A stretch of DNA of 64,000 nucleotides from assembly GCA_015680685.1 (NCBI GenBank), contig MNCI01014438.1, positions 836,886 through 900,885 of the forward strand, written 5' to 3'. A model generated the notes under the pieces. That model did no database searches. It had not been told where the DNA came from and saw nothing but the letters and a program-made list of their open reading frames with translations. The stretch is from Gnetum montanum (taxonomy: Eukaryota; Streptophyta; Gnetopsida; Gnetales; Gnetaceae). The stretch's first letter is position 1. Every line of letters starts with the position of its first letter. The translations under genes were made by a program, and so were the position numbers. Shown one piece after another: positions 11,466-23,129 of the stretch.

Positions 11466-12534
11466 TGTTGGCCTTTTGGTATGTAAAAACCTTAAGGAAA
11501 ATGAAAAACATAGAATGCTATGGAATGTGATGAGTTTGTAGGAATGAATGAGAGCTTAATGAATGACATCCCCAAAGAGATCTCAAATGAAGACTATAAG
11601 GATTCAAGGGATCATGGATGAGTATGAGGACCACAAGCCAAACGAAGATGCTCTAGTGATTTAGAGGAAGCTAAATTAGTAAGAGAAAGTCTAAGGAATC
11701 AAAGTTCAAAAGTTGAGGAGACGTCTCCTAGAAGTAGAAGATGTATTGCCTAAAGTAAAGTGCACTTAGAAGAAGACGTCTTCCAAAAATAAGAGACGTC
11801 TCCTTCTAGGAGAAGACATCTCCCAAGAACTGAAGTTAGGATTAGAGAGATGTCCTAATCTCAAAGGAGACATCTACACTAGCCATTAGATAGCCATTGC
11901 ATGAATTCCAAGGTGATTTTAGAAACTATGAGGCTATAAGAAGACTTCATTTTTTTGGGTATTGTGTATAAACTATAACTATCAAACCAATCATTATATA
12001 TTTTACTTGTGCACTTCATTGTAAATCATTTTCTTGATTTTTTTGATGTATTGTACTTTAAAGTATAAGGACCTATAGTTTGAGTTACACCCTATCCTTA
12101 TGTTTTTGTTTCTCTCTTGTTGCCCTGCTAGGGTTGATGTGCTTCTTGCGAGAAGGTATCATAATTGAGCTTGTTGGGATCCTGTGGGATTGAGTGTTTG
12201 TGCAACGTCAAAATACTTTAGAGTGGATCTCAATTTGTAAAGGTTGTGGGATCCTTTAAACCACTTTCTAAGCTTGTTGGGACCTTGCGGGATTGAGTGG
12301 TTTTGTAGCGATGAAACACTCCAAAGTAGATGTTAGAGCTTGGACAAGGTGTGGTACCCTTCAAACCATTGTTTTGAAAAACAAAATTTAGAGGTGTACA
12401 AGGATTCTTCCCTTCAAGTGTGGATTTACCTAAGTTGGGGAACCACAAAAAAAATTGAGTGTGGTTGTTGTGGCTGTTAAATTTTATCTTGGAAAACTTA
12501 TTCATCCCCCTTGCTTCTAAGTTCTCGATCCTCA
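11466..12534 (+). repeat. LTR of TR-GAG-like element (plus copy)
   Basis: It starts TGTTGGCCTTTTGGTATG and ends GATCCTCA immediately before a tRNA-iMet primer site. It is homologous in reverse to 30252-31410 and 35118-36273, the two LTRs of the complete minus-strand copy. All three share the CTATAAG box, the paired 'gggatcc/aagctcttgttggga'-like blocks and the palindrome cluster. No matching 3' LTR was found for this plus copy, so it is a partial element. Confidence 0.85.
11717..11940 (+). promoter_or_regulatory. AGACGTCT palindrome cluster and TATA-like box in LTR
   Basis: Perfect palindromes GGAGACGTCTCC (11717-11728), GAAGACGTCTTC (11772-11783) and GAGACGTCTC (11793-11802) are followed by decayed versions (AGACATCT, AGATGTCC) to about 11875. 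CTATAAG at 11934-11940 is conserved in all three LTR copies. GACGTC is an ACGT-core site of the kind bound by plant bZIP factors. Its place upstream of the TATA-like box suggests a U3 enhancer; this is inference. Confidence 0.55.
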
Positions 12535-12552
12535 ATTGGTATCATATCTTGG
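12535..12552 (+). other. Primer-binding site, tRNA-iMet type
   Basis: 'attggtatcatatcttgg' directly follows the LTR end. It matches ATTGGTATCAGAGCTTGG except for two changes, typical of elements primed by initiator tRNA-Met. Confidence 0.85.
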
Positions 12553-12588
12553 TACTCTTTTATTCAACATCAATTCAAAGAGTGAACA

Positions 12589-14477
12589 ATGAAGGGGACA
12601 TCTTACACAAAGCCACCAATGTTTTATGGGTTCAAATTTACTTATGGGAAGACAAGGATGCAAGGCTTCTTTGAGTCTATGGAATTTGAAGTTTAGGAGT
12701 CCATCATCGAAGGCTACACGTTGACCATCGATAGCTCAACAAGAACCATCAAGCCCTAAACCAAATGAACAAAAGAAGAAAAAGATAAGTTTATGTTTGA
12801 TTCAAAAGCAAAAAAAATTTTATATTTTGCATTGAATAAATATAAATTTAATAGAGTATCTAGATGTAAAATGGCCAAAGAAATTTTGGAAAATTTAGAG
12901 GCTACCTATGAGGGAAATTGGATAGTTAAGCAATCTAAGTTTTTAGCCTTTCAAAGTGAGTATGATAAGCTCAAAATTAGAGAAGGTAAGAAAATAAAAT
13001 ATTATTTCTCTAGATTAAATGATCTTGTTGTGGCTATTAGAGGTACAAGTAAAGATTTACTTGAAAGTAATGTCATTATTAAAATGATTAGAACTCTCCA
13101 ACTGAAATTTAGACTAAAGGTCACAACCATGTAGGAAACTAGAGATTTCTTAATTTTTAAATTTGAAGAGCTTCAAAGTGCTCTCATTGCTTATTAAATG
13201 AGCCTCATAAGTGAGGGGGCAATACAAGAAAAACCCATAGCCCTAAAATTAGCCTCTAAAGAAAAATAACTTTTTGAACAAGATGTGGGTAGCAAAGAGG
13301 AGATAGCTCTTCTCTCTAGAAGGCTACAAAGACTTACAAAAAAAAGGTGTAAGAGCTTCAATCAACAAGGATCCAATCAATTCAGAGGTAAGGAAAGAGG
13401 TAATGAAAGAATTAAAAATTTTTCAAATTCTAATTTTGATTCCTCTTCAATAGAATGTTGGGTATGTGGTGGAAGAGGCCATGTGGCCTCCGAATGTCCT
13501 AGTAATGATAGGTTATAGCAAAGGGATAGAAATGATGAGGAGATGAAGAAGAAAAAATTCTATATATGTTGGGATGATGGAGAATAAAGTGAGGAAGAGG
13601 TGGAAAGTGATGCAAAAAACTCACACCTCATTTGTATGGCTCTCATAGATGATGATGGCAACATCCCTGGTGATGAATTTGAGACTTAGGAAGAAAGGTA
13701 TGAACTATTGTGTAATGAACTCTTATCTTTCCAAAATCTTTGAAAAAATTTAAATAAGCAAGTTAAAAGAAAGGATCAGGAAATTTTTTTATTGAATATA
13801 ACAATTTCTAATCTTACAAAAGAGCTCTTAAACCTAAGGGCTAAGAATGAAAAACTAGCCATGTCTTATAAGTAGGCTAAAGAAGAAATTGCAGATGTGA
13901 AACTTGTGAATGAAAGGTTGGTGAAGGGAAAAAGAATCCCTTCAAATGATTCTTGGACAAGGAAGGAGTCCACAACATAAAAGTGGACTATGATGCTATT
14001 CCTAAGAGGAAGAATCTACACAAACTCCATTCCAACAAAAGGACTCGCCAAAGAGTGAAGTGATAATAGGTACTACATCTCAATCAGAAGAAGCTCCAAT
14101 TCATCCAAAAGCACCTTAAAGGTTTGATCATTTTAATAAATTTTATAGTAAAGGAAAATGTTATTATTACAAAAAAATTAAACATGAATAATGGGAGTGC
14201 AATTTAAAATATTATCACATGAGCACCTAGTCATATCATAAGACTCCTTAGTCTTATCCAAATGTGCCTAGAAAGGAGTTTTTGGAGGGTAAAATGGATA
14301 GGCAAATAGATCACAGGGAAGTTAAGAAAATTTGGAGAATCAAAAGGAATAAATGTGGGAAAACTCTCTCTAATAATTTCATGAAAGGGAGTCAAGCCTT
14401 GAAAATTGAAGAAGTCTGTGTAAGAAGAGAAACCTCAAAAGAGGAATCTCATTCTCTAGCATACTATGCACCTTAAT
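12589..14477 (+). pseudogene. Copia-type gag (UBN2 domain, zinc knuckle), no pol follows
   Basis: From ATG 12589 one reading frame runs, with in-frame stops, to about 13.9 kb and probably 14.48 kb. The start MKGTSYTKPPMFYG and the blocks NKYKFNRVSRCKMAKEI and SKFLAFQSEYDKLKI (12830-12990) match the copia gag UBN2 domain. A perfect CX2CX4HX4C knuckle, CWVCGGRGHVASEC, lies at 13456-13497. A second, eroded knuckle (CYYYKKIKHE, then C) is at 14155-14200. Between them is an acidic, charged region rich in E/D/K. No protease, integrase or RT is found downstream before other sequence types begin, so it fits non-autonomous TR-GAG elements. Gag would package RNA, with pol supplied in trans. The minus-strand copy at 33.9-35.08 kb has the same layout. 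Confidence 0.8.
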
Positions 14478-14489
14478 TCTCTTTGGCAA

Positions 14490-15060
14490 GAAAGGTAAGT
14501 ATTTGGTTTATTTCATGTATATTTTAAGACTATAATCCTTGGTAGCCATTTCCAAATGCCATCTTGTTGAGCCTTTTCCAAAGGGGATATCTTCCTAAAG
14601 ACATCTTCTTCAAAAAGAAGATGTTTAGTGATAGACATGTAGTTCTAAAAGAGGCATCGTCCTATCATTATTGGTAGCATGGTAGAGATGTCTACTTTGA
14701 AAGGAGGCATCCTCTTAAGTCTTAAAACATGGACAAGACATCTTTCTTCAAAAGGAAATGTCTTCTCTCTCGTTAAAAATCCTCGTTTCTTGCGATTATA
14801 GATTTCCAAATCCTTAGTTTTTTTTTCATCAGAGACAACCATAAGGAGATGACCAGGGAACCACCAACGATAGCGATTTGAGAAACTATGGCTCATGAGA
14901 AGGGTGGAATGTCAAGGGTGCTACAAAGAAGAAGTCTAGGGGAGGCTCCACTAGAAATGCGTGCACTTGCGTTCCTCATTATAGATCTACCAACACCCAA
15001 CATTAGTTTAAGGTTACTTGAATGATCAATATCATTTCTTAGAGTTCTTTGTCCTTTCCT
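14490..15060 (+). other. Spacer with repeated AGACATCT/AGATGTCT motifs
   Basis: No coding domain is recognised. From 14585 to 14770 the motif found in the LTR recurs as 'agacatctt', 'agatgttt', 'agatgtctac' and 'agacatcttt'. The minus-strand copy has a comparable motif-rich stretch at 32.82-33.0 kb, so this spacer probably belongs to the element. Confidence 0.5.
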
Positions 15061-15075
15061 TTGCATAGGTAGTAG

Positions 15076-16250
15076 ATGTTGATGAGTTATTTTCAAGTTT
15101 TGAATTGGGCTACTTTCATTACTATGGATTTCTTCATTCCTAAAATTCTTATTAGAGAATTCTTTTGTAATATTATGATTACCGATGCTACTACTGGAGC
15201 ATTTACTACGATGGTTGGAGGTTTAGTGATTGATGTGTCTCCCCAACTAGTAAATGCACTGCTTGGAATTTCTAGTATTGATGTTTTTTGGGTTGCTATT
15301 TATTCTATGAATGATATCTTTTCAAATGGTATAATTCTTGTTACACATGATGAATTCTCTAATGCCTTGTTTGGAGAGTTAGTGTCTTTTGATAGAGGAA
15401 GAATCTATAGGAACAGAATGTCTCTAGATGCTTCCACCTTGTCCCTTATTATTGTGTATACCATTATTTGAAAGGGGGAAGATATAGTTATTTGTTCTCA
15501 CCCCAAGCTTTTGTTCCCTACTTTCTACTTGCAAGAAAACTACTTGACTTTGGTCATACTCTCTACCATGACATGTTGATCATGTTCACTAAAGCAAGAA
15601 TATTTGGGCATCCTCACCTTATCAGCCTACTGATTTGCTAGAGGGATGTGTCCATTCCAAAGATGCCTTTGCTCAAAGAAAAGAGGAGTGTTGGAGAGTA
15701 TGCGAAGAAGAGGAGCTCCTCAAATGTTGATGAAGTAAGAATCAACACCAAGTCACCTCTATCATAGAAGAAGAGAGTAGCAACATCATCCAGGGCCTCT
15801 TCTTAATTGAGTAGGTCTAAATCTACTGGTGCATAGATGAGGTTATCCTTGAGGAAGCTCCTTCAATAGTTTGCTTGTACTATTGGGATGATTGATATGA
15901 ATCTCTCTTACTTGCATAAGAGAATGGATGTTGCTGGAGTAACTCTTCCTTCTGATGGATAGTAGTTTAAGTAGATCATTACTCCTCCTATTTTAGATAG
16001 TGATAAGGACCTTCCTACCCCACATAGACATTCTATGATAGTTGGACATTCTTGAGCTTATGACTCAGGAACTGCATCAAATTCACATGAGCCTTTTGCA
16101 CCATAGGCACATGTCGAGGGGGAGCAACTTAAACCCAATGTTCCTCTTTAGGGTAATGATCCCACATGATGCTGATGCTAGCTTTGGAAATGATAACACT
16201 AACATCAACATGCTCACATGTGCTAGTACTGATATAGACACTTTATAGAT
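15076..16250 (+). pseudogene. Putative plant transposon protein-like ORF
   Basis: An open stretch of 131 codons (15076-15471) is followed, after a frame change, by related coding to about 16.25 kb. The blocks IREFFCNIM, VGGLVIDVSPQLVNALLGIS and DFGHTLYHDMLIMFTKARIFG resemble the 'putative plant transposon protein' domain carried as an extra ORF by some plant LTR retrotransposons ('VREFYANL', 'V.G..I...IN..LG'). The tail is Ser/Lys-rich with a possible amphipathic segment (MIDMNLSYLHKRMDVAG). Its role is not known. It may be the 3' ORF of the TR-GAG-like element or of another element joined here. The family call comes from pattern recall only. Confidence 0.5.
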
Positions 16251-16259
16251 TGTAAGGGA

Positions 16260-18165
16260 TGCTGAAATTGTTATGGAGCTTAGAGGTGATGAAGTTGGTA
16301 TATATGCTAGTGCTTCACATATTTTTGAATATAAAAACTACTTTTGGATATCAAAAAATGGACCTTAAATTAATGTTGGAATCTAATATTTATAATTCTA
16401 GGGTTACATAAATGCAGATAATTTGTATCTTGACAGTTAGAGTTGACTTTTGAAAAGCTAAGATCATGTGCTAAAGGTGATGTGGTGACATAACATAGTA
16501 ATTCTAACCTTCACATGTGCCTAGGTTGTAGGAAATGCTAATATAGTAACATCAACACTAGCATAAGCATGTATTATAAGTGATGCTAACACCTCTATCA
16601 TTTTGACATTAGCAAGGAAAAACATGCCAATTCAAGCCTTACAAAGACTTGAAAATTACTAAAACTAATGCTCATTACCTTAGGAATGATGTGGGATATT
16701 TTTTGGATGTTTGACATAGGTAGAATTAGAGTTAACAGACTTGTTTTTAAGCCTTGAAGTAGTTGTGACTATGGTAGGTAATGTTGATACTAGTGTCGGT
16801 ATTACCTAGGTGATAGATATAGATTTGACCTTTAAAAAGATCATCAAACTTGATAAAATTTATGTTCATTGCCATGGGAATGATTTGTATTAGTAATTGT
16901 AGGCATAACATAGTCAAAATTATTGTTGAAAGGTTTTTTAAAGGAAAAAGTACAAGTGATGCTAACCCAACATCACTTGGGTAAAACTTATGGTTTTAGA
17001 TCTTTAAAAACTACCAAAACTATCAAAATTAATGTCTATCCTCTAGGGCATGATTAGGATCAACTATCGAAAGCCTATAGAAGTTCAAAATGTTACTATT
17101 GATGGTATTTTCAGGGTTTCCTTTTGAATGACATTGAACAATGATGCTGATGCTAACAATGATGCTGATGCTAGCTATAGCATCAGTGAAGATTAGTGTG
17201 ACGTTTAACCCTTATTTTAGCCTCTTAGAATTATTGTAGATGCTATCATTGATGTCTATCATCATGTGGATGGTTAGGGCTAGACATTGGAAGTATTCTA
17301 TGGACTAAACAAATGGTAAAGATGATGATTTTATGGATGTTTATGTAGGTTAAATTGAATTCAACATTACCTAGATGTCATGTAAGTAAAATAGTTCATT
17401 TTACACCTTTAAAAGCTATTGAAAGTACTAAGATTGATATATATTATCTTAAAGATGATTACAGGCCATTATTGGAAGCCTAGAGAAGTTCAAAATGCCA
17501 TTAGAGATGGTTTTTCTTTAGTGATGCTAATGCTAAAGCTTAGATTAGCATTAGTGTCAACATGATTTTGCAACCTTGGAATAATTAAAACCTTATACTA
17601 AAAGGATGTTGATAATGTTACACTTTCAGCATTACCTAGATGTCATGTAAGTAAAACACTTCGTTTTACACCTTTAAAAGCTGATGAAAGTACTAAGATT
17701 AATGTATATTATCTTTAGATGATTAGGGACCATTATTGGAAGCCTGAAGGAGTGAAAAATGCTATTGGAGATGGTTTTTTTGTAGTGATGTTGAATCTAA
17801 TGCTCAGATTAGCATTAGTGTCACCATGATTTTCCAGCCTTGGAACAATTGAAACCTTATACTAAAAGGATGTTGATAATGTTACACTTTCATCATTACC
17901 TAGATGTCATGTAAGTAAAATAATTCATTTTATGCCTTTAAAAGCTATTGAAAGTACTAAGATTGATGTATATTATCTTCAAGATGATTAAGGGAGATTA
18001 TTGAAAAATTAGAGGAGTCCAAAATGCTATTGGAGATGGTTTTTTTTTTTTTGTAGTGATGCTGATGCTAATGCTTAGATTAGCATTAGTGTCACCATGA
18101 TTTTCCAGCCTTGGAACAATTGAAACCTTATACTAAAAGGATGTTGATAATGTTATACTTACACC
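16260..18165 (+). repeat. Array of about 265 bp tandem repeats with GATGCT sub-repeats
   Basis: The block 'cattacctagatgtcatg' recurs near 17364, 17630 and 17894, a spacing of 264-266 bp. Each unit also holds 'ctttaaaagct', 'agtactaagatt', 'agattagcattagtgtca' and 'ccttatactaaaaggatg'. Older, diverged units are visible upstream (tracts near 16640, 16830 and 17005). Short GATGCT-type runs ('gatgctgatgctaac') occur within units at about 16170, 17140 and 18060. The array stops at about 18160, where gypsy pol begins. Such arrays near the 3' end are known in Tat/Ogre-type elements. Confidence 0.75.
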
Positions 18166-18225
18166 TACTTGGTGAGTTGAAACACCAAAATAGTAGGTAC
18201 AACTATAGAGGAAAGCTAAAAAACC

Positions 18226-18784
18226 AAGAAAGACATCATTAAAGTGTCTATAAAATAGATCAAGACTATTAAAGATAGACTTTAGGTAGTGCACAATAGA
18301 TACATGAAGTATGTCAAAAATAGAAGAAAACCTTTGGAGTCCAATATTAGATATAATGTTTTTCTTAAAATATTATCATTAAAAGAAATGATGAGATTTG
18401 GTAGGAAAGAAAATTAGTATTATGATTAGATCCTTTTAAATTTTAATAAATATTGAATTAGTTTCTTATTAGATTGATGTTTTATAGCAATTACAGTATA
18501 TGCATTATGTATGACATGTTTCTATGATGAGGAAGTATCTTTTATATCTTATTCATATGATAGAATGGTAGGATATATATATATTTAGATAGATGTTAGT
18601 TATGTAGAGTGATTAGTTAGGGTTATGGATATTATGGAGAGATGTTTGAGAAACAAAATTATTTCTATGAGCAAGGTTCTTTGGGAAAGACATGATGTAT
18701 AGGAAGCAACTTGGGAAGTGGAAAATATTTATATACCATCCATCATAAGATCTTTCATGGGGAAGATTATTAAGAAAGGAAGAG
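18226..18784 (+). pseudogene. Ty3/gypsy pol 3' end (integrase C-terminus, chromodomain-like)
   Basis: The conceptual protein has the typical integrase tail: HNRYMKYVKNRRKPLE, then NVFLKILSLKEMMRFG (about 18290-18400), matching 'R.LEF..GD.VFLK..P.KGVMRFG'. Further on comes ISMSKVLWERHDV, a stop, and EATWEVE (18660-18725), the conserved end of chromoviral pol. The LTR begins right after. Upstream pol is missing: the tandem array abuts it at about 18.2 kb, so this is a truncated element. It is related to the pol of element A but is a separate copy. Confidence 0.8.
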
Positions 18785-20030
18785 TATAACACCCCATTCC
18801 TAGACACCCATTTTTGTTGATATTTCCTTTAATTTAAACTTGTGATCTAAAGTCTGACTATCCTATACTTTGTGTTTGGTATCTCTATGCTTGATGTAGT
18901 ATGCTTATGATGTGTGATATTATGAATTTATCATTATGGTTGAGATATGTGTCTTTTCCTTTAATAATAAATATATTTGATATTTTATTTCATGTTTTAT
19001 TTTTAGAATATATGCACTAATCCCTTTATTATAGTTTTAAGTAAGAAGGTATTAGGCTCTAGATAGGTCATTAGGATATAGGATTCTACATTGCGAATGT
19101 GGTATGCTATCTGTTGTGTGTTTGATATAATTTTGCGATACTTTAGAAATTAATAAATAATTTTTTATGTGGCTATCATTTTGAAGTACCTTTGGATAGT
19201 ACCCTAGTTAGTTATATTTAGTTTTAAACCTTAGATTTTAATTAGATTTGAAAATGATAAAACTATTAGATAGTACCCAAGGTAACCTAGTAGGCTAATG
19301 TTAGGTATAGATCAATATTAGAGATAATAATTTTATTATAATTTTATAAAGTATAGGTTTACTGTATTTTTAATTATAATTTAGTACTTTCCATTTAAAT
19401 TACCCATTAGTAAAATTTTGACATGTCCTTGTAAGTATAAATATTTGATAACCCTTTCATTAAAAATCATCCCATTGCATCACCACCATCTAAGAGATAG
19501 AACCATAGAGGAAAACTCTACTAGATAGGAGAGACATAATTCAATCTTTTGCTATCATCTAGGATTGTTATAAGTGCTTTTCTTTCAAATTTCATTCTAG
19601 GTTTTATTTTGATCTAAGTTTTGATGTTTGAATTTACTTAGGATTTGAATCTTATTTTGGAGATTTTAGAAAATTCAGAATTTTTAGCTACAATGCTATT
19701 ATTCATACATGGAAATTAATTATAATGCTTATCCTTTAAATTTTCAAAATAATTGGTCATGTATGAAATCAATTTTAAATTGGTTTGGTTTGTCTAGAAA
19801 TTATTTAGCAAATTATTTTAGGACTTTTGATCGATAAAATTTGATTTATTAATGCTTATTACTAAAATATGAAATTACTATATTGATTTTATCATAGTAT
19901 GAACATTGCATTTCAAAATTTTCTTAGTTTGAATTCATTTTAATTTTATTTTTTCCTTGTTTAATTTTTAGAATATAGAACTAGGATTTTCTACTATAAT
20001 TTAGATTTTTGCAGTTTGAGATTGTTCTGC
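18785..20030 (+). repeat. Gypsy LTR (3' LTR start), end unresolved
   Basis: It starts TATAACACCCC (decayed TGTAACACCCC) at 18785 after the purine tract 'aagaaaggaagag' (18772-18784) and after pol. A TATA-like 'gtataaatatt' lies at about 19435, fitting U3. I found no second copy, so the right end (20.03-20.6 kb) is a guess. Confidence 0.55.
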
Positions 20031-20616
20031 ATGATGGTGGTAAAGAAGGAAAAAGTGCTTTGTACAATAGTGTAGATCCTGATGTATTCAAACTAGAGCA
20101 CCATAACCCTATTACAAGATGATAATTGATGATAACATCATATTCTTATAGAGTACACAAAAATAAGAAACTTTTATAATGTCACCCTAATTTTATTGAA
20201 TCTTAAAAATTATGAAAATAACTACAAATGTATCTTTTATGGATTTTTGAAATGAATGAAAGTTAGATACATTAACTAATAAAATTTTTAGAACTTTTTA
20301 TGATGTTTTTTGGATTACTATTTCGATAGGAAGATAAATCTTGACAAATATTATTTATTATTAGGTAAATCATTCATTAGTGCAACATATGAGATTAGAA
20401 TTAGACTTCCATTATGATTGGTTATGATTTTCCATCATTTAGTCTTTGAATTTGAGTGTATGTATTTTGTGATGATTGATAGCATTTCTTTTTTGCTAAA
20501 GTCATCAAGAATTTTCTTAAGGGTGAACCATTGGATACTTTGATGGAGCTAGCATAGAGAAAGTTCATCAGTTAGATAGCATTATAATATTTGCTATCTA
20601 TAGTAGCAAAGTCCAC
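20031..20616. other. Unassigned 586 bp
   Basis: This lies between the plus-strand LTR and the minus-strand LTR of element B. A short open plus-strand stretch near 20510-20560 (FLKGEPLDTLMELA in concept) is not assigned. It could be the remaining part of the plus LTR or flanking DNA. Confidence 0.35.
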
Positions 20617-23110
20617 TATAACACAGTTCTTCCTACCCTTAGGTTGAAAAGCCTTATGTTGGAAATAGAACCTCTACATGAACTAAAAATGTGTAAAAAA
20701 TTATATATTTAGAAATTTGAAATATAATCATAAATATTCAATAGTACTAAAAAATATTTAGTCATGCATAATATTCATTATAAAAATACATAGCATATGA
20801 ATGAATACAATATAAAATAAATCTATAAAATGTCATAACACTATTAAGAGATAAAAGATAAATGTTGAAAAATAAATATGTATGAAATAAAAAAAATCAA
20901 TAACGAATATCAAAAGATTTCCTTGTTTCACCTAATCTTGAAGATAGAAATATAAGAAAGGAGGTAAATATCCACTAAGTGAGAAATCATGACATCTCCT
21001 TCTTCAAAATTGAGGATAAGTCTCATGATGGTTTCATGAAGATATTCTAGCCTTTAAGATTAGTTTGTAAGTATAAAAATCTAAAACATCATGAACTACA
21101 TACTAATCTAATCATATGAAAAATATAACCAAACTGATTTGTCCACTCTATCCATAAACTTGCAAAAATAAGACTACCACATATTGCACTTAGTTTAACA
21201 TGTGTAAATTACTATCATATGCACCTTTTGAAATTTTCAAACCAAATACCAAAATACCATGTTCATGGATTTATTTAGTAGTTCAAAATTAAAATATTAA
21301 TATTAGAGGTGTTGTTTAGGATACATCTCTAATGTTCTAGAAACATCAAACAAAAAGATGAATGAGTCATCTATCATCCACTCTTCTAGGATGAGGATTA
21401 TAGCAAGAGTTATACTAATGCAACCTAGTGGGGGTCAAATACTAAACATCTCTAGGGTATTAATCTTTAACTTGCCATACAACTCAGTGCTAGCTTTTGA
21501 TAAATAATATTCATATGAGTATATAACTAAACTAAAATAAACATTGATGGTTTAGAGACACAAACAATAGCCAACAAGTTTAACTGATTTGAAAGATTCC
21601 ATAATCTACTCAAAAATTAAAACTAATATAGAAACAAAATCAAGGTTTGTCAAAAAATTTAAAGAACATCCAAGTTCATCAAAACATATTATGACATGAC
21701 AATAATTTCACCACAACTTGTGATAACTAATCATAATTATATCACCACCTATGGTGGTTAACCACCACTACATCATAATATAACCATAACTTATGACCTA
21801 TGATTTTTATGAAATATTATAAAATGTTTTAGAAGTGTGAAAATGCAAAGGAAGGCTTGATAACATCATAATCCATGGTGCAGATCATGACTTAATCATG
21901 ACTTATGATAAGCATTGACGGTTTCACCACAATTCCTAGTTTTGGTGTAGAAATTGAAAATGATAGAAAATAATATGAAAATATTATCAAATAATCAACA
22001 AATATCAAGGAACATCATGAACATGATCTATTAATCATAAATGACTCTTCAAACTAGGAGGAAAGTGACCAATAAGAGAATGACACTACAAAGGAGTCCA
22101 AACTCTAAATAAATTTGTTGAACACTTACAAAATCAAAAATACATAGAATCTTTTAAAATAATAAAATCCTAATAGAATCTATGAGGAAAGGAATGTAAT
22201 GACATATCTACATGAATCATTTGAGGTATATCCATGCTTAAAAAATTTTATAAAAATTATTACCAAACCTTCTTCCTAAAATTGACTAAAGATAAAAATA
22301 ATAGCTAAAGAATCAACAATTATACACCGAAATTTAGGTAATACTAAGTAAAGAAATATTTAAACCTTAAACATAATTCATACATATTTGAAGAATATAA
22401 AAAAATCCCTTTAACATTGAAGGTGTAAAAACCTATGAACTAAAATGAATAAGAAAAGATGCTAAGATTACTTATTTTGAATAATAGAAGCATTGATGCA
22501 CTAGCATGGCATGAACTCATCTACATTATTTCCTTGATTCATGAATATAAACTAATAAAACTCCATGCATTGCCATAAAGTTCAATTTGATAGTGCTTAT
22601 GTATCTAAGAAAATAAATTTCAAAGTGCCTAGTTAAATGTTGTGTTTGATTTTTATGGAAAGTTTTTCAAAATCCCAATATAGAAAAATCAACTAGTCTT
22701 ATAAAAATAAAAAATCATAATAAAAGAAATCTATTCCTTAAAACTAATATAACATATGCAACCTTCATATCAATAACTCATACTAAAATAATAAGAGAAG
22801 GAAACAACATATGCTATATCAATTAATTATTAAAATAAAAATAAGATGCTCACAAACAAATTAGTCATGCCTATACCATAGCCTACATGATAATTTTCTA
22901 AATATCATCCATGAAGTTAGTTATACCAACTAAAAATACTTAATAATAATAATCTAAGGAATGTAAATTTATATAAATTTAAATATAAAGATATAAACAT
23001 AACTAGCAAAGAAGCATAACCAAAGCATAATATCATGACCAAAGCATAAATAAGCATAAGCACATAGACAAATATAGTCATCCAAACATCAAAAAATATA
23101 GGATTTTACA
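20617..23110 (-). repeat. Element B 3' LTR (A-family, minus)
   Basis: The plus-strand left end 'tataacac...cttaggttgaaaagcc' is the reverse complement of the element A LTR terminus. The right end 'ggattttaca' at 23110 is the complement of a TGTAAAATCC start. Internal blocks, for example 'ttcatggatttattta' and the segment around 21390-21440, match the element A LTR in reverse. At 2494 bp it is shorter than the 3336 bp copy, implying internal deletions. Confidence 0.75.
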
Positions 23111-23129
23111 TCCTTTAGTTTTTAATAAT

